From Methanocalculus alkaliphilus (GTDB lineage: Archaea > Halobacteriota > Methanomicrobia > Methanomicrobiales > Methanocorpusculaceae): a stretch of DNA of 64,000 nt. A program made the translations under genes and the position numbers. The notes beneath the pieces were generated by a model that was not told where the DNA came from, searched no databases, and saw only the letters and a program-made list of their open reading frames with translations. Below are positions 15,205 to 24,358 of the stretch, one piece after another (position 1 is the stretch's first letter; every line of letters starts with the position of its first letter). Location: the NCBI RefSeq assembly GCF_024170505.1, contig NZ_JALJYG010000001.1:186001-250000 (forward strand), given 5' to 3'.

Positions 15205-16236
15205 GTGACATTCAGGTGGAACTCTGTTGATCGCCTCTCGTTAGGGATCGTCGGGCTGATTGCGTTAATCACCTTCATTGCTTTTTTTCCATTGATGCGT
15301 GTCATTGTCCTTGCTCTCTCACTCGCAATTGTCCTCATCCCATACCAGGAGCGGCTTGCGAGGAGAATTTCCCCGGCCCTCTCTGCAATGCTGATAACCT
15401 TCGGGGTTGTCTTCACCCTGCTTGTGACGGTGATTCTCACCGGAACCGTCCTCTATCAGAATATGGAGTACCTGATCTCCCTCATCTCAAGTATGATCGA
15501 TGGCTTTAAGGGAGCTTTTGAGACCGAGTTCTTCCTCTCCATACCGGATCTCGGATTTGAGGATATGATAAATACACTCCTCATAACGGTGCGGGATACA
15601 ATTTTTGCATATCTCATGGCGGTTCCAAGGATTGGGGTTGAGCTGATCCTCTTCATCGTCTCCCTCTACCTCTTTATTTACAAGGGGCAGGGGATCGGGG
15701 ATGACATCAGCAAAGGCCTGTATGGACGCTCCCGCGAAAATATCAGCATCATCTGGAAGAGGGTGAGCGACACACTCTACTCGATATATGTTGTTCATTT
15801 CTCAATAGCGGTGATAACCTTCTTCCTGGCTCTCCCCTTCTTCTGGCTCCTTGGATATGAGCATATCATCTTCTATTCAGTCCTCTGTGCACTCTTTGCC
15901 CTTGTACCATTCCTTGGCCCGTTTATCATCCTTGCATTCCTTGCTCTGTATGCCCTCTCCATCGGGGATATCCGGGCACTTCTTCTCATCCTCTTCATCG
16001 GCTACCCGGTGCTCAGCGTGGCAACCGATCTCTATCTGAGGCCGGTACTGATGGGCAAAAGGGTGGAAATAAACCCGGTCGTCATCTTCATCGGCTTCTT
16101 CGGAGGGATGTCGGTGATGGGTATTGTCGGGTTCATCCTCGGTCCCCTCCTCCTCTCGCTGATCATCGGGGGATACCAGATCGTCATCAGGGAGCTCCAG
16201 ACCGCGGCAGGCCAGGCCGAAGCTCCCAAAGCATAA
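15205..16236 (+). CDS. AI-2E family transporter (permease)
   Basis: 343-residue polytopic membrane protein of the AI-2E/PerM family: paired N-terminal helices, a soluble middle segment (~residues 85-120), and C-terminal helices with the characteristic GYPVLSVATDLYLRPVLMGKRVEINPVVIF region. Family members export small molecules or act as Na+(Li+)/H+ antiporters; the substrate here is unknown. The start is GTG. Confidence 0.88.
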   Translation: MTFRWNSVDRLSLGIVGLIALITFIAFFPLMRVIVLALSLAIVLIPYQERLARRISPALSAMLITFGVVFTLLVTVILTGTVLYQNMEYLISLISSMIDGFKGAFETEFFLSIPDLGFEDMINTLLITVRDTIFAYLMAVPRIGVELILFIVSLYLFIYKGQGIGDDISKGLYGRSRENISIIWKRVSDTLYSIYVVHFSIAVITFFLALPFFWLLGYEHIIFYSVLCALFALVPFLGPFIILAFLALYALSIGDIRALLLILFIGYPVLSVATDLYLRPVLMGKRVEINPVVIFIGFFGGMSVMGIVGFILGPLLLSLIIGGYQIVIRELQTAAGQAEAPKA

Positions 16237-16261
16237 TATGATCTCATATCCATTTTGAGGT

Positions 16262-17425
16262 ATGAGCGACATAATCGTCTATTCTACCGAGCGTTGTCCA
16301 TATTGCGCGATGGTGAAGGCGTACCTCAACAAGAAGAATATCTCCTACAGCGTTATTGATGTCGGGAGACCGGAGAATATCAACGATGCAAAGGAGATGA
16401 TCCGGATCTCCGGCCAGCGGGGAGTACCCGTGACGGTCATTGACGGGGAGGTGATCATCGGTTTTGATACTGCACGTTTCAATGAGATCTTCGGGATTGA
16501 GGATGCCGGGGGAGCATATGATCTGGTCATCATCGGTGCAGGACCGGCCGGGCTGACCGCAGCGGTCTACGCAGCCCGGAAGCTCCTCTCAACACTGGTG
16601 ATCTCGGAGAATATCGGTGGTCAGTCGAATGAGAGCTGGGCGATTGAGAACTATATGGGGTACCTGATGATCACCGGATCGGATCTGATGGCAAAGTTCG
16701 AAGAGCAGGTGCATACCCAGAGTGTCAATCTGGAACTTGATCGTGTCTCCCGCATAGAAGCGATGGGTGATGGACGCTTTCATATCAGAACCGAATCAGA
16801 TCAGGCCTTCATCGCCCGGAGTGTCATCATCGCCTCCGGGAAGCATCCCCGGATGCTCGGGGTTGAAGGGGAAGAGAAGTTCCTTGGAAAAGGTCTCTCA
16901 ATCTGCTCGACCTGTGACGGGCCCCTGTACCGGAATAAGACGGTTGTGATCGTCGGTGGTGGAAACTCTGCCGTCCAGACCACCATCGAGATGGCAAAGA
17001 TTGCAATGGACGTTCATCTCATCGTCAGGAGCAGTATCCGCGCCGATGAGGTCTTTGAGCGGCAGCTTGAGGATCTGGAGAATCTCAGTATCCATACCGG
17101 GTATGATGTCGCCAGAATCGGTGGTGACAAATTCGTCCGTTCGGTTGTGATCAGAAACAGGGAGAGCGGAGAGGAGAAGACACTTCCTGCGGACGGGGTC
17201 TTCATCGAGATCGGTCTGATTCCCAATACAGGATTTTTAAACGGATTCCTCGAGATGAATGACCAGGGTGAGATCGTCGTCGATCCAAACTGCCATACGA
17301 CGGTTCCCGGGATCTTTGCAGCAGGAGATGTGACCGCGATCAAAGGGAAGCAGATCATCATCGCAGCGGGGGAGGGGGCAAAAGCGGCTCTCGAAGCGCA
17401 TGAATACCTGATGACAAAGGAGTAG
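16262..17425 (+). CDS. Glutaredoxin-thioredoxin reductase fusion
   Basis: 387 residues. Residues 1-80 form a glutaredoxin/NrdH-like domain with CPYC at 12-15 and GVPVTVID. From residue 86 a complete thioredoxin reductase follows: FAD motif GAGPAG (92-97), redox CSTC (215-218), nucleotide motif GGGNSA (232-237) and C-terminal FAAGDVT. In one chain electrons could pass from NAD(P)H through FAD and CSTC to the CPYC domain. The gene sits 25 bases after the permease with GAGGT before its ATG. A separate thioredoxin at 32326 could be a partner. A fusion of this order recalls AhpF, but the N-terminal domain here is a single glutaredoxin-like unit. Confidence 0.93.
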   Translation: MSDIIVYSTERCPYCAMVKAYLNKKNISYSVIDVGRPENINDAKEMIRISGQRGVPVTVIDGEVIIGFDTARFNEIFGIEDAGGAYDLVIIGAGPAGLTAAVYAARKLLSTLVISENIGGQSNESWAIENYMGYLMITGSDLMAKFEEQVHTQSVNLELDRVSRIEAMGDGRFHIRTESDQAFIARSVIIASGKHPRMLGVEGEEKFLGKGLSICSTCDGPLYRNKTVVIVGGGNSAVQTTIEMAKIAMDVHLIVRSSIRADEVFERQLEDLENLSIHTGYDVARIGGDKFVRSVVIRNRESGEEKTLPADGVFIEIGLIPNTGFLNGFLEMNDQGEIVVDPNCHTTVPGIFAAGDVTAIKGKQIIIAAGEGAKAALEAHEYLMTKE

Positions 17426-17449
17426 CCCCGCCCCATCAATAAAGTGAAT

Positions 17450-17475
17450 ACTATATACATAGAATTGTATACAAT
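17450..17475 (+). promoter_or_regulatory. TATA box and overlapping operator-like palindrome
   Basis: TATA box ACTATATACAT at about 17,450-17,460, then the perfect 12-bp palindrome ATTGTATACAAT at 17,464-17,475, between the box and the ATG at 17,482. A dimeric repressor bound there would cover the transcription start. Which protein binds is unknown. Confidence 0.5.
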
Positions 17476-17481
17476 AAGATT

Positions 17482-18708
17482 ATGCCAGGAGACGGAGAGA
17501 GACAGAGAGGAGATGCAATTGCCTATGATAGTGTACACCTCAATGGGCAGGGTGTCATCCTCCAGACCGGTGCTCTCCTCACCCGTCTGCTGGATATACC
17601 GGAGAAGGAACTGCAGGGGAGAGCCCTCGCAGAGTTCATCACCCCTGATGATCGTGATCGCTGCCGGTATGCAATCAATATGGCATTTCTCGGGATGCCG
17701 GGGAGGGTCGGTTGTACCATCGAGAACGCTGAGGGAAAGCGGTATCATATCCGATGCCTCTTCCAGCAGGTTGCCGGAGGGGTCGAAGGGGAGCTTCTCG
17801 TCGTTGATGGCAACCCGATGGCAACCCCTGACAGGGTCAGCCAGCGGTATAGCGCGCTCATCCATGCCCTTCCAGGATACATCTTCGTCCTCGATGCAAA
17901 AGGAAGGTTCTCCGAGATGCATCCCCCTGAATCCGGAGAGCTGGTCTTCCCCCCGGATTTTGCCCTCCGCAAGCATATCCATGATCTCTTTCCACCACCG
18001 ATCGCTGAAGCAACGATGGCGGCGATTGGCGCAGCACGGCGGGGAGAGATTGCAGAATTCTCATACACCCTTATGATTAACGGCGAGGAGAGGTTTTTCG
18101 AAGCGCAGGGGGCTGCATCAGGAGAGGATGAGGTCGTCTTCATCGTCATCGACCGGACCACTGAACGCCAGCTTGAGCAGCATCTCCGCCAGCATCTCCG
18201 GGCAGAGAGGATCCTGACAACGATAACCGACCGGATTATGCGATCCGGATCATTCTCACCGGTTGCCGATGACGTCCTCTCCCTCATCGGAACCATGATG
18301 GAAGCGGAGCGTGTCAGCCTCGTCATCATCACAGATGAGGGGGTGATGCGACGCCTCCATGGCTGGGATGCACCCGATATATCTCCGCTCCCGCAACATG
18401 AGGATAATCTTCCGCTTACCGCCTTCCCCTGGTGGACAAGCCAGATCTCTATCGGAAAAGTTGTAACGATCCCGGATCCCGATCTCCTCCCTGAGAGTGC
18501 TTCGGCTGAACGGATGCATCTTGAAAAGGTCGGGGCACGATCGCTCATCGCTTTCCCGATCAGTTCACCCTCCGGAATCTGCGGGTTTATCGAAGTTTAC
18601 AATCCGGCAGATCCCTTATTATGGAAGGGGGAGGAGAGCAGGCTGCTCAGAATTGCCGGAGAGATCATCGGATTGACACTCGCACGGGAAAAAAGATTCA
18701 TACAGTAA
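17482..18708 (+). CDS. PAS-PAS-GAF sensor protein without output domain
   Basis: 408 residues, soluble. Two PAS-like domains (about 15-120 and 125-232) precede a GAF domain (about 245-405; ends with FPISSPSGICGFIEVYN and a GEIIGLTLAREK helix). No kinase, HTH or receiver part follows. Such modules in Methanomicrobiales may act on partner kinases by contact. The likely promoter carries a palindrome. Convergent with tfrB, five bases away. Confidence 0.8.
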   Translation: MPGDGERQRGDAIAYDSVHLNGQGVILQTGALLTRLLDIPEKELQGRALAEFITPDDRDRCRYAINMAFLGMPGRVGCTIENAEGKRYHIRCLFQQVAGGVEGELLVVDGNPMATPDRVSQRYSALIHALPGYIFVLDAKGRFSEMHPPESGELVFPPDFALRKHIHDLFPPPIAEATMAAIGAARRGEIAEFSYTLMINGEERFFEAQGAASGEDEVVFIVIDRTTERQLEQHLRQHLRAERILTTITDRIMRSGSFSPVADDVLSLIGTMMEAERVSLVIITDEGVMRRLHGWDAPDISPLPQHEDNLPLTAFPWWTSQISIGKVVTIPDPDLLPESASAERMHLEKVGARSLIAFPISSPSGICGFIEVYNPADPLLWKGEESRLLRIAGEIIGLTLAREKRFIQ

Positions 18709-18714
18709 AAAAGA

Positions 18715-20175
18715 TCAATCCCCGCCCTTCTTCTGATCCTTCTTTCTATACCCCTCAAGCATCAGGGATGCGAGGTTCTTCACCGGTGTATCGGTCTGCT
18801 CCTGGATATGGAACTCACAGAACGGACAGATTGTAACGACGATATCCGCCCCCGTCGCTTCAATCGCCTCACCCCTGAGTTTGCCAAGAGCTGCCGCCTC
18901 TTCAGGCTGGCCGGAACGGACGCCGCCGCCGGCACCGCAGCACTGGGCTGGCATCGGGATATACCGCTCCACCACCTGCTCAAGGATTGTTCGTGGCGGG
19001 TCAGCGATCCCCTGCCCCCTCAGGAGATGGCAGGGATCATGGTAGGTCGCTGTGATCGGAAGCTTCGCCGGGGGCTCAAAGCCCGCCTTCACCAGGATCT
19101 CGGTGATATCCATCACGGTAAACGGGGTATCATAATCATTCTTCAGGGTCGAACCACAGCCGGCACAGATCGTCATGACGGTCTCAATCCCCCGTGAGGT
19201 GAATGCCTCGATATTCTTCCTCTTCAGCTCCGAAACAAACGTCGTCTGACCCGTCCGGATGAGCGGGGAGCCGCAGCAGACCTGTTCATGCGGGATGACG
19301 ACACGGATGCCGTTTCTCTTCATCACCTCCATCGCATCGAGGGCCGGCTTTGTGACCCTGCCATTGAACATGCAGCCGACAAAAAAGCCGATCGTCATCT
19401 TCACCGGGCCGTCCGGCTCGATCACCTCAGGCACCTGCTCAAGGAAGGTCGCGGCAGATCGCTCCACACTCCTCCCGGTCCGCTCGATAAGATCCGCAAC
19501 CGCACGATGGCGGGGGAGGGTGAGCCCGGCACGGTTTGCCCGCTCCCGGAGTTTCTCGATTGCCTTTCCGGGGATCTCGATCTCCTTTGGGCAGACCTCG
19601 ACACAGCGGTGGCAGGTTGTGCAGGCAAAGAGACCTCGTTCTATCGATTCGGGGATCCGATCCCGGGTATCCCTCGGATCCAGGGCACACCGCATCTCCT
19701 GGCGCATGGCTGTCGGACCGGCAAAGTCGGTGACCTTCAATGCCGGGCAGACAGAGACACAGCTGAGACATTCGATACATTCACGAAGCGGCTTGATCAG
19801 CTCGACCTCTTCCCGCGAAAGACCGTCCCCCACCTCTGAAGGGAGGATGGTTGCCAGCCGCTCCAGAACCGGGGCGATATCGGTGACGAGATCCCGGATA
19901 AGCGGGAGGTCAAGGGGTTCGATGATCATGCCATCTGCCGCCTCCTCCATGCAGGCGAGGACCGGGCTCCCGTTCATCCGGACGGCACAGGAGCCGCACT
20001 GGCCTGCCCGGCAGCATGACCGGATCGCAAGCGAGGGGTCATGGTCGCGCCGGACCGCCTCAAGTGCATCAAGGACCCGGGCACCGTCATTAACCCTGAC
20101 CATATAGCTCTCACAATGTGGTCCCGATTCCGTTTCGGGATCGAACCTCTGGATTGTAAACGTCATCTCTTTCAT
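18715..20175 (-). CDS. tfrB: Thiol:fumarate reductase subunit B (Fe-S / CCG protein)
   Basis: 486 residues in the TfrB layout. N-terminal [2Fe-2S] ferredoxin domain (CRAGQCGSC, C75), two [4Fe-4S] motifs (C133/136/139/143 and C185/188/191/195), then a HdrB-like half with two CCG motifs (CCG at 300-302 and 412-414). TfrAB reduces fumarate to succinate with coenzyme M and coenzyme B thiols, forming the heterodisulfide; CCG domains handle the thiol chemistry. Its ATG overlaps the tfrA stop (ATGA). A bacterial-type succinate dehydrogenase would lack the CCG half. Confidence 0.93.
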   Translation of the reverse strand: MKEMTFTIQRFDPETESGPHCESYMVRVNDGARVLDALEAVRRDHDPSLAIRSCCRAGQCGSCAVRMNGSPVLACMEEAADGMIIEPLDLPLIRDLVTDIAPVLERLATILPSEVGDGLSREEVELIKPLRECIECLSCVSVCPALKVTDFAGPTAMRQEMRCALDPRDTRDRIPESIERGLFACTTCHRCVEVCPKEIEIPGKAIEKLRERANRAGLTLPRHRAVADLIERTGRSVERSAATFLEQVPEVIEPDGPVKMTIGFFVGCMFNGRVTKPALDAMEVMKRNGIRVVIPHEQVCCGSPLIRTGQTTFVSELKRKNIEAFTSRGIETVMTICAGCGSTLKNDYDTPFTVMDITEILVKAGFEPPAKLPITATYHDPCHLLRGQGIADPPRTILEQVVERYIPMPAQCCGAGGGVRSGQPEEAAALGKLRGEAIEATGADIVVTICPFCEFHIQEQTDTPVKNLASLMLEGYRKKDQKKGGD

Positions 20176-21800
20176 GGGAACCTCCGGAGCAGCTCAATAC
20201 CCCGATGGGATTTTGAGATGAAGGTATGGCCGTACGGGGAAGCCAATGCCTCCCAGCGGACCGCACAATCCCTCCTGACATGCGCACCCCTCGACTCCTC
20301 ACGCATCAGTGCACCGTCGAGGATCATCCCGGCAACAAGCATCATGTTTCCTGCTGTCCATGCATCCAGGATCTCCGGCCCGGATGCGGCAAAGAGGGGT
20401 GTGGAGATGAGATCAAGGACCGCTTCACGGGTTTGTGTCAGGGAGGCGGCATCCCGGTAGATACCGGCACCGTCCCACATCGCCCGTTTCAGCCTCGCCA
20501 CCGCATCAGATGGGCGGAGACTGCCCTCTCCGTACGCTGCAATCCCCGCCTCAACGGCTGCGATCTGGTCGAGATCGATCCGCCGCCCCTGCTCCTTCGA
20601 CCGGCCTGCCGCCTCCCCTGCACGCCGCCCGAAGACCTGCGTCTCGGCGAGGGCATTTCCTCCAAGCCGGTTGGCCCCATGCACCCCGCCGGCAACCTCA
20701 CCGCATGCGAAGAGTCCCGGGAGCGTCGTCTGGCAGTCGGGTCTGATCCGAAGGCCCCCCATCATGTGGTGGGCGGTTGGTGCAACCTCCATCGGCCCGG
20801 TCCGGATATCAACCCCGAACCTGAGGAACTGTTCAAGCATGAGGGGGAGACGCTCTTCAATCTGCTTCGCCGGAAGATGTGTCACATCAAGCCAGACACC
20901 ACCCCGCTCAGTCCCCCTCCCTTCCAGGACCTCGGTTGCGATGGATCGGGCAACGACATCCCGTGTCGAGAGCTCCATCCTGTCGGGATCATACCGTGCC
21001 ATGAACCGCTCTCCGAGGGCATTTTTCAGGATGCCGCCTTCCCCCCTCACCGCCTCGGTGATGAGCCTGCCGCGTGCATCATAGGGATGGACCGCACCGG
21101 TCGGATGAAACTGGACCATCTCCATATCGATCAGTTCGGCACCGGCACGGTAGCCGAGTGCATATCCGTCCCCGGTCCCGGCGGTCGAGTTTGTGGAGAT
21201 ATCATATATCTGTCCTGCACCGCCGGTTGCAAGGATGACCGCATCGGCTGCGATGGCACCGATAGCACCATCCCTTGTGGATGTGATCGCACCGGATACA
21301 TGATCGCCATCCTTTGCAAGCTCAAGGGCAGCAACCTCATTTCGTACCACGACATCGGATGAACGGAGCCGTTCGAGGAGGGTCATGACAATCTCATGGC
21401 CGGTCCGGTCACCTGCATAACAGGTTCTCGGGTATCGCTGGCCACCAAACGGGCGCTGAGCGATTGTACAGGTGGGATCGGCATCAAAGACGGCACCGAA
21501 GCGGAGGAGATCATTGATCCGATCCGGTGCTTCATTGACAAGGATCTCAGCCAAAGCAGGATCATTGAGGTACCCTCCGCCTTTGAGGGTATCGTCAAGA
21601 TGGCCGCTGAGGGTATCATCGGTCCTGAGCACTGCATTATAGCCACCTTCTGCCATGACCGTGCAGCCGCCCTTCCCGGCGATCGTCTTCCCTATCAGGA
21701 TCGTCTCCCCATACTCCGCGGCCTCAAGTGCGGCCCTGATCCCTGCACCACCGCTCCCGATGACGAGAACGTGGCAATCCTCTCTCTCTATCGCACCCAT
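20172..21800 (-). CDS. tfrA: Thiol:fumarate reductase subunit A (flavoprotein)
   Basis: 542 residues from the ATG giving MGAIERED. The frame is open further upstream, but family N-termini and an AT-rich promoter stretch about 25-35 bases before this ATG favour it. FAD-binding GSGGAG (15-20), the flavin attachment region AGKGGCTVMAEGG, QFHPTG, the substrate motif around TEAVRGEGG, and HHMMGG are visible. It forms the catalytic subunit that reduces fumarate, partnered by the overlapping tfrB. Confidence 0.94.
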   Translation of the reverse strand: MGAIEREDCHVLVIGSGGAGIRAALEAAEYGETILIGKTIAGKGGCTVMAEGGYNAVLRTDDTLSGHLDDTLKGGGYLNDPALAEILVNEAPDRINDLLRFGAVFDADPTCTIAQRPFGGQRYPRTCYAGDRTGHEIVMTLLERLRSSDVVVRNEVAALELAKDGDHVSGAITSTRDGAIGAIAADAVILATGGAGQIYDISTNSTAGTGDGYALGYRAGAELIDMEMVQFHPTGAVHPYDARGRLITEAVRGEGGILKNALGERFMARYDPDRMELSTRDVVARSIATEVLEGRGTERGGVWLDVTHLPAKQIEERLPLMLEQFLRFGVDIRTGPMEVAPTAHHMMGGLRIRPDCQTTLPGLFACGEVAGGVHGANRLGGNALAETQVFGRRAGEAAGRSKEQGRRIDLDQIAAVEAGIAAYGEGSLRPSDAVARLKRAMWDGAGIYRDAASLTQTREAVLDLISTPLFAASGPEILDAWTAGNMMLVAGMILDGALMREESRGAHVRRDCAVRWEALASPYGHTFISKSHRGIELLRRFP

Positions 21801-21848
21801 CGTATTATAACGATCTGCCGTGCAATAACATAAAATACATCGTGGAGT
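21801..21848. promoter_or_regulatory. Divergent tfrA / aspartate kinase promoter
   Basis: Only 48 bases separate two divergent starts. The AT-rich core AATAACATAAAATACAT (about 21,824-21,840) could give a TATA element about 25 bases before the tfrA ATG on the minus strand (TATTTTATG). Plus-strand elements for aspartate kinase must overlap it, so the two operons may compete or be co-regulated. Confidence 0.4.
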
Positions 21849-23264
21849 ATGGTGAGCCAGGAAATGAGGCTTGTAATGAAATTTGGCGGCACATCGGTAG
21901 GGGATGAGACCTGCATCGCCCGCGTGGTGGATATCCTTGCAGCACACCGTCAGAATGGTGATGAGCTCGCCGTCGTCGTCTCGGCGATGACCGGGGTGAC
22001 CGATCAGCTTGTTGCGACGGCACAGGAGGTTGTCACCGCGTCAGAACATCCCCCGATTGATGCGCTGATCCGTGCGCTTCGAACCCGGCATATGAAGACG
22101 CTGGAAGCGGTTGCACCCGGCTCCCTTGAGGAGGTCGGAGAGTACATCGATGACCGGCTCGGACAACTGAAACATATTCTCAGCGCTGTGCACACCCTCA
22201 GAGAGCTGACCCCGAGATCAAAGGATTATATCCTCTCCTTTGGGGAGCGGCTCTCTGCATCGATCGTCTCAGCCGCACTCAGGGAGGCCGGCATCCCATC
22301 GACCGTCCTTGACGGGTGTGAGGCAGGGATCATCACAAATTCGTGCCATGGCGGAGCGGTGGCCCTTCCGGAGAGTTATAACCGGATTGCAGGGAGGGTC
22401 GGCCCCCTTCTCACCGAATGTGTCCCGGTCATCATGGGGTACATGGGGTGCAGCCAGGAGGGATATGTGACCACCCTTGGGAGGAGTGGATCCGACTACA
22501 CCGGGTCGATCATCGGTGCAGGGATCAATGCCGACGAGATCTGGATCTGGACCGATGTCGATGGCGTCCTGACGACAGATCCGAGAATGATCAGGGAGGC
22601 ACGGGTGATCCCGATGATCTCATACCTTGAGATGATGGAGTTGTCGTACTTCGGTGCAAAGGTGCTCCATCCAAAGTCGGTTGAGCCTGCGATGGCGAAG
22701 GGCATTATGGTCCGGGTGAAGAATACCTTCAACCCATCCTCCCCCGGCACCTCCATCGTCCGGACGGCAAGACAGGAGAAGCGGGTCGTCAAGGCGATCT
22801 CGATCATCAGGAATGTCGCACTCCTTACCATCGGCGGAGCCCAGATGGCAGGCCGGCCCGGTGTCGCAAAAGCGATCTTCTCGGGGCTCGCCGACCGCGA
22901 GGTGAATGTGATGCTCATCTCACAGGGATCATCTGAAGCAAATATCACCCTCGTCATCGACGAGGATCATCTGATCCCGGCAATTGAATCGCTCAATGAG
23001 ATCAAGAACCGGGGATATGTCCGCGAGATCAACGCCGATAAGGATATCGTTGTAATCGCCGTCGTCGGTGCAGGAATGGCAGGAGCACCCGGGACCAGTG
23101 GCAGGATCTTCTCGGCACTCGGGAGAGCCGGTGTGAACGTGATGATGATCTCCCAGGGGTCATCTGAGGTGAATATATCATTTGTCGTCAGGGAGACTGA
23201 CGGGCCGCGGGCGGTCCAGGTGCTCCATGATGAGTACCGCCTCTCGGAGGTCGATGATGAGTAA
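21849..23264 (+). CDS. lysC: Aspartate kinase
   Basis: 471 residues. Phosphorylates aspartate at the entry to Lys, Thr, Met and Ile synthesis. The kinase domain has KFGGTSVGDE near the start and GRSGSDYTGSI in the middle; two ACT domains in the C-terminal third (each with GVAKAIFSGLADREVNVM- or GTSGRIFSALGRAGVNVM-type motifs) bind regulatory amino acids. An alternative ATG gives MRLVMKFGG five codons later. The 3' end overlaps purM by eight bases. Confidence 0.95.
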   Translation: MVSQEMRLVMKFGGTSVGDETCIARVVDILAAHRQNGDELAVVVSAMTGVTDQLVATAQEVVTASEHPPIDALIRALRTRHMKTLEAVAPGSLEEVGEYIDDRLGQLKHILSAVHTLRELTPRSKDYILSFGERLSASIVSAALREAGIPSTVLDGCEAGIITNSCHGGAVALPESYNRIAGRVGPLLTECVPVIMGYMGCSQEGYVTTLGRSGSDYTGSIIGAGINADEIWIWTDVDGVLTTDPRMIREARVIPMISYLEMMELSYFGAKVLHPKSVEPAMAKGIMVRVKNTFNPSSPGTSIVRTARQEKRVVKAISIIRNVALLTIGGAQMAGRPGVAKAIFSGLADREVNVMLISQGSSEANITLVIDEDHLIPAIESLNEIKNRGYVREINADKDIVVIAVVGAGMAGAPGTSGRIFSALGRAGVNVMMISQGSSEVNISFVVRETDGPRAVQVLHDEYRLSEVDDE

Positions 23265-24249
23265 CACAACCTACCGTGATGCCGGGGTCGATATCGATCT
23301 CGAGGCAGATGCCGTCAAAGCATTGATCGGATCATTAACATACCGCCGTACCGGGGAGTTCGGCATGGTCGGGGATCTCGGTCATTTTGCAGGACTGATC
23401 GATTTTGGACCCTATGTCCTTGCGATGGCGACCGATGGCGTCGGTACAAAGATGCTTGTTGCAGACGCCCTCATGGACTGGACGACGGTCGGGATCGACT
23501 GTATCGCCATGAATGTCAATGATCTCTATGTGATGAACCTTGAACCTGTGGCATTCGTCGATTATATCGCGACCGACTCCCTCGATCCGGAGAAGATGAG
23601 GGCTCTTGGCAAGGGGCTTAACGAGGGGGCACGGCAGGCGAATATGAATATCGTCGGCGGCGAGACGGCCACCCTCAAAGGGCTTGTCAACGGGCTTGAT
23701 CTCGCAGGCACATGCCTGGGTGTCCAGAAACGTGAGAAGGTGATCACCGGATCCGCCGTTGCACCCGGTGATATCATCGTTGGCGTACCATCCAGCGGGG
23801 TGCATTCAAACGGCCTCACCCTCGCCCGGACGATTGCCCTCGGACATGGAGGATACGACACCCTCCTCCCGGATGGGAGGACCGTTGGTGAAACCCTCCT
23901 CACCCCGACCAGGATCTATGCAGAGGTACTCTCCGTCTGTGAAGCCTGCGAGGTTCATGGGATGTGCCATGTCACCGGCGGGGGACTCCTGAACTTCCTG
24001 AGAGTCGGCCCGTACGGATTTTCCTTTGACGATCCGATGCCCGTTCCCGGTATCTTCTCCTGGCTTGCAGAGAAGGGCAATGTGGATGAGGATGAGATGT
24101 ACCGGACCTTCAATATGGGGATGGGCTATGCCTTCATCGTCCCGGCCTCCAGTGTACCGGTCATCACGGAGATGATCCCGGGTGCCCAGGTCGTCGGCCG
24201 GGTTATTCCTGAGAAAGGTATCCGGCTGAAGGGAAGAGAGATCAGATAG
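23257..24249 (+). CDS. purM: Phosphoribosylformylglycinamidine cyclo-ligase
   Basis: 330 residues; makes AIR in purine synthesis. Start set at the second of two adjacent ATGs (MSNTTYRDAGVDIDL) because GGAGG at 23,246-23,250 lies six bases before it. Family marks: MATDGVGTK, DCIAMNVNDL, GGETATL, GVPSSGVHSNGLTLAR and HVTGGGLLNFLR. The start lies inside the end of lysC, pointing to coupled translation of two unrelated pathways. Confidence 0.96.
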   Translation: MSNTTYRDAGVDIDLEADAVKALIGSLTYRRTGEFGMVGDLGHFAGLIDFGPYVLAMATDGVGTKMLVADALMDWTTVGIDCIAMNVNDLYVMNLEPVAFVDYIATDSLDPEKMRALGKGLNEGARQANMNIVGGETATLKGLVNGLDLAGTCLGVQKREKVITGSAVAPGDIIVGVPSSGVHSNGLTLARTIALGHGGYDTLLPDGRTVGETLLTPTRIYAEVLSVCEACEVHGMCHVTGGGLLNFLRVGPYGFSFDDPMPVPGIFSWLAEKGNVDEDEMYRTFNMGMGYAFIVPASSVPVITEMIPGAQVVGRVIPEKGIRLKGREIR

Positions 24250-24358
24250 CTCCTCTCATCGATCATTCCACACGATACAACCAGAAACCAACCCCTTTTT
24301 CTCTTCTCCCGCGAGAGTATCAGATAGCCGATACTACCCATCCGGGGCTGAAAACACT

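Noticed and set aside
17014-17982. 322-codon minus-strand ORF across the reductase and PAS genes
   Set aside because: Runs through two well-supported genes and a promoter; no domain.
20226-21362. 378-codon ORF antisense to tfrA
   Set aside because: Pro/Arg/Cys-rich shadow opposite a gene with complete flavoprotein motifs.
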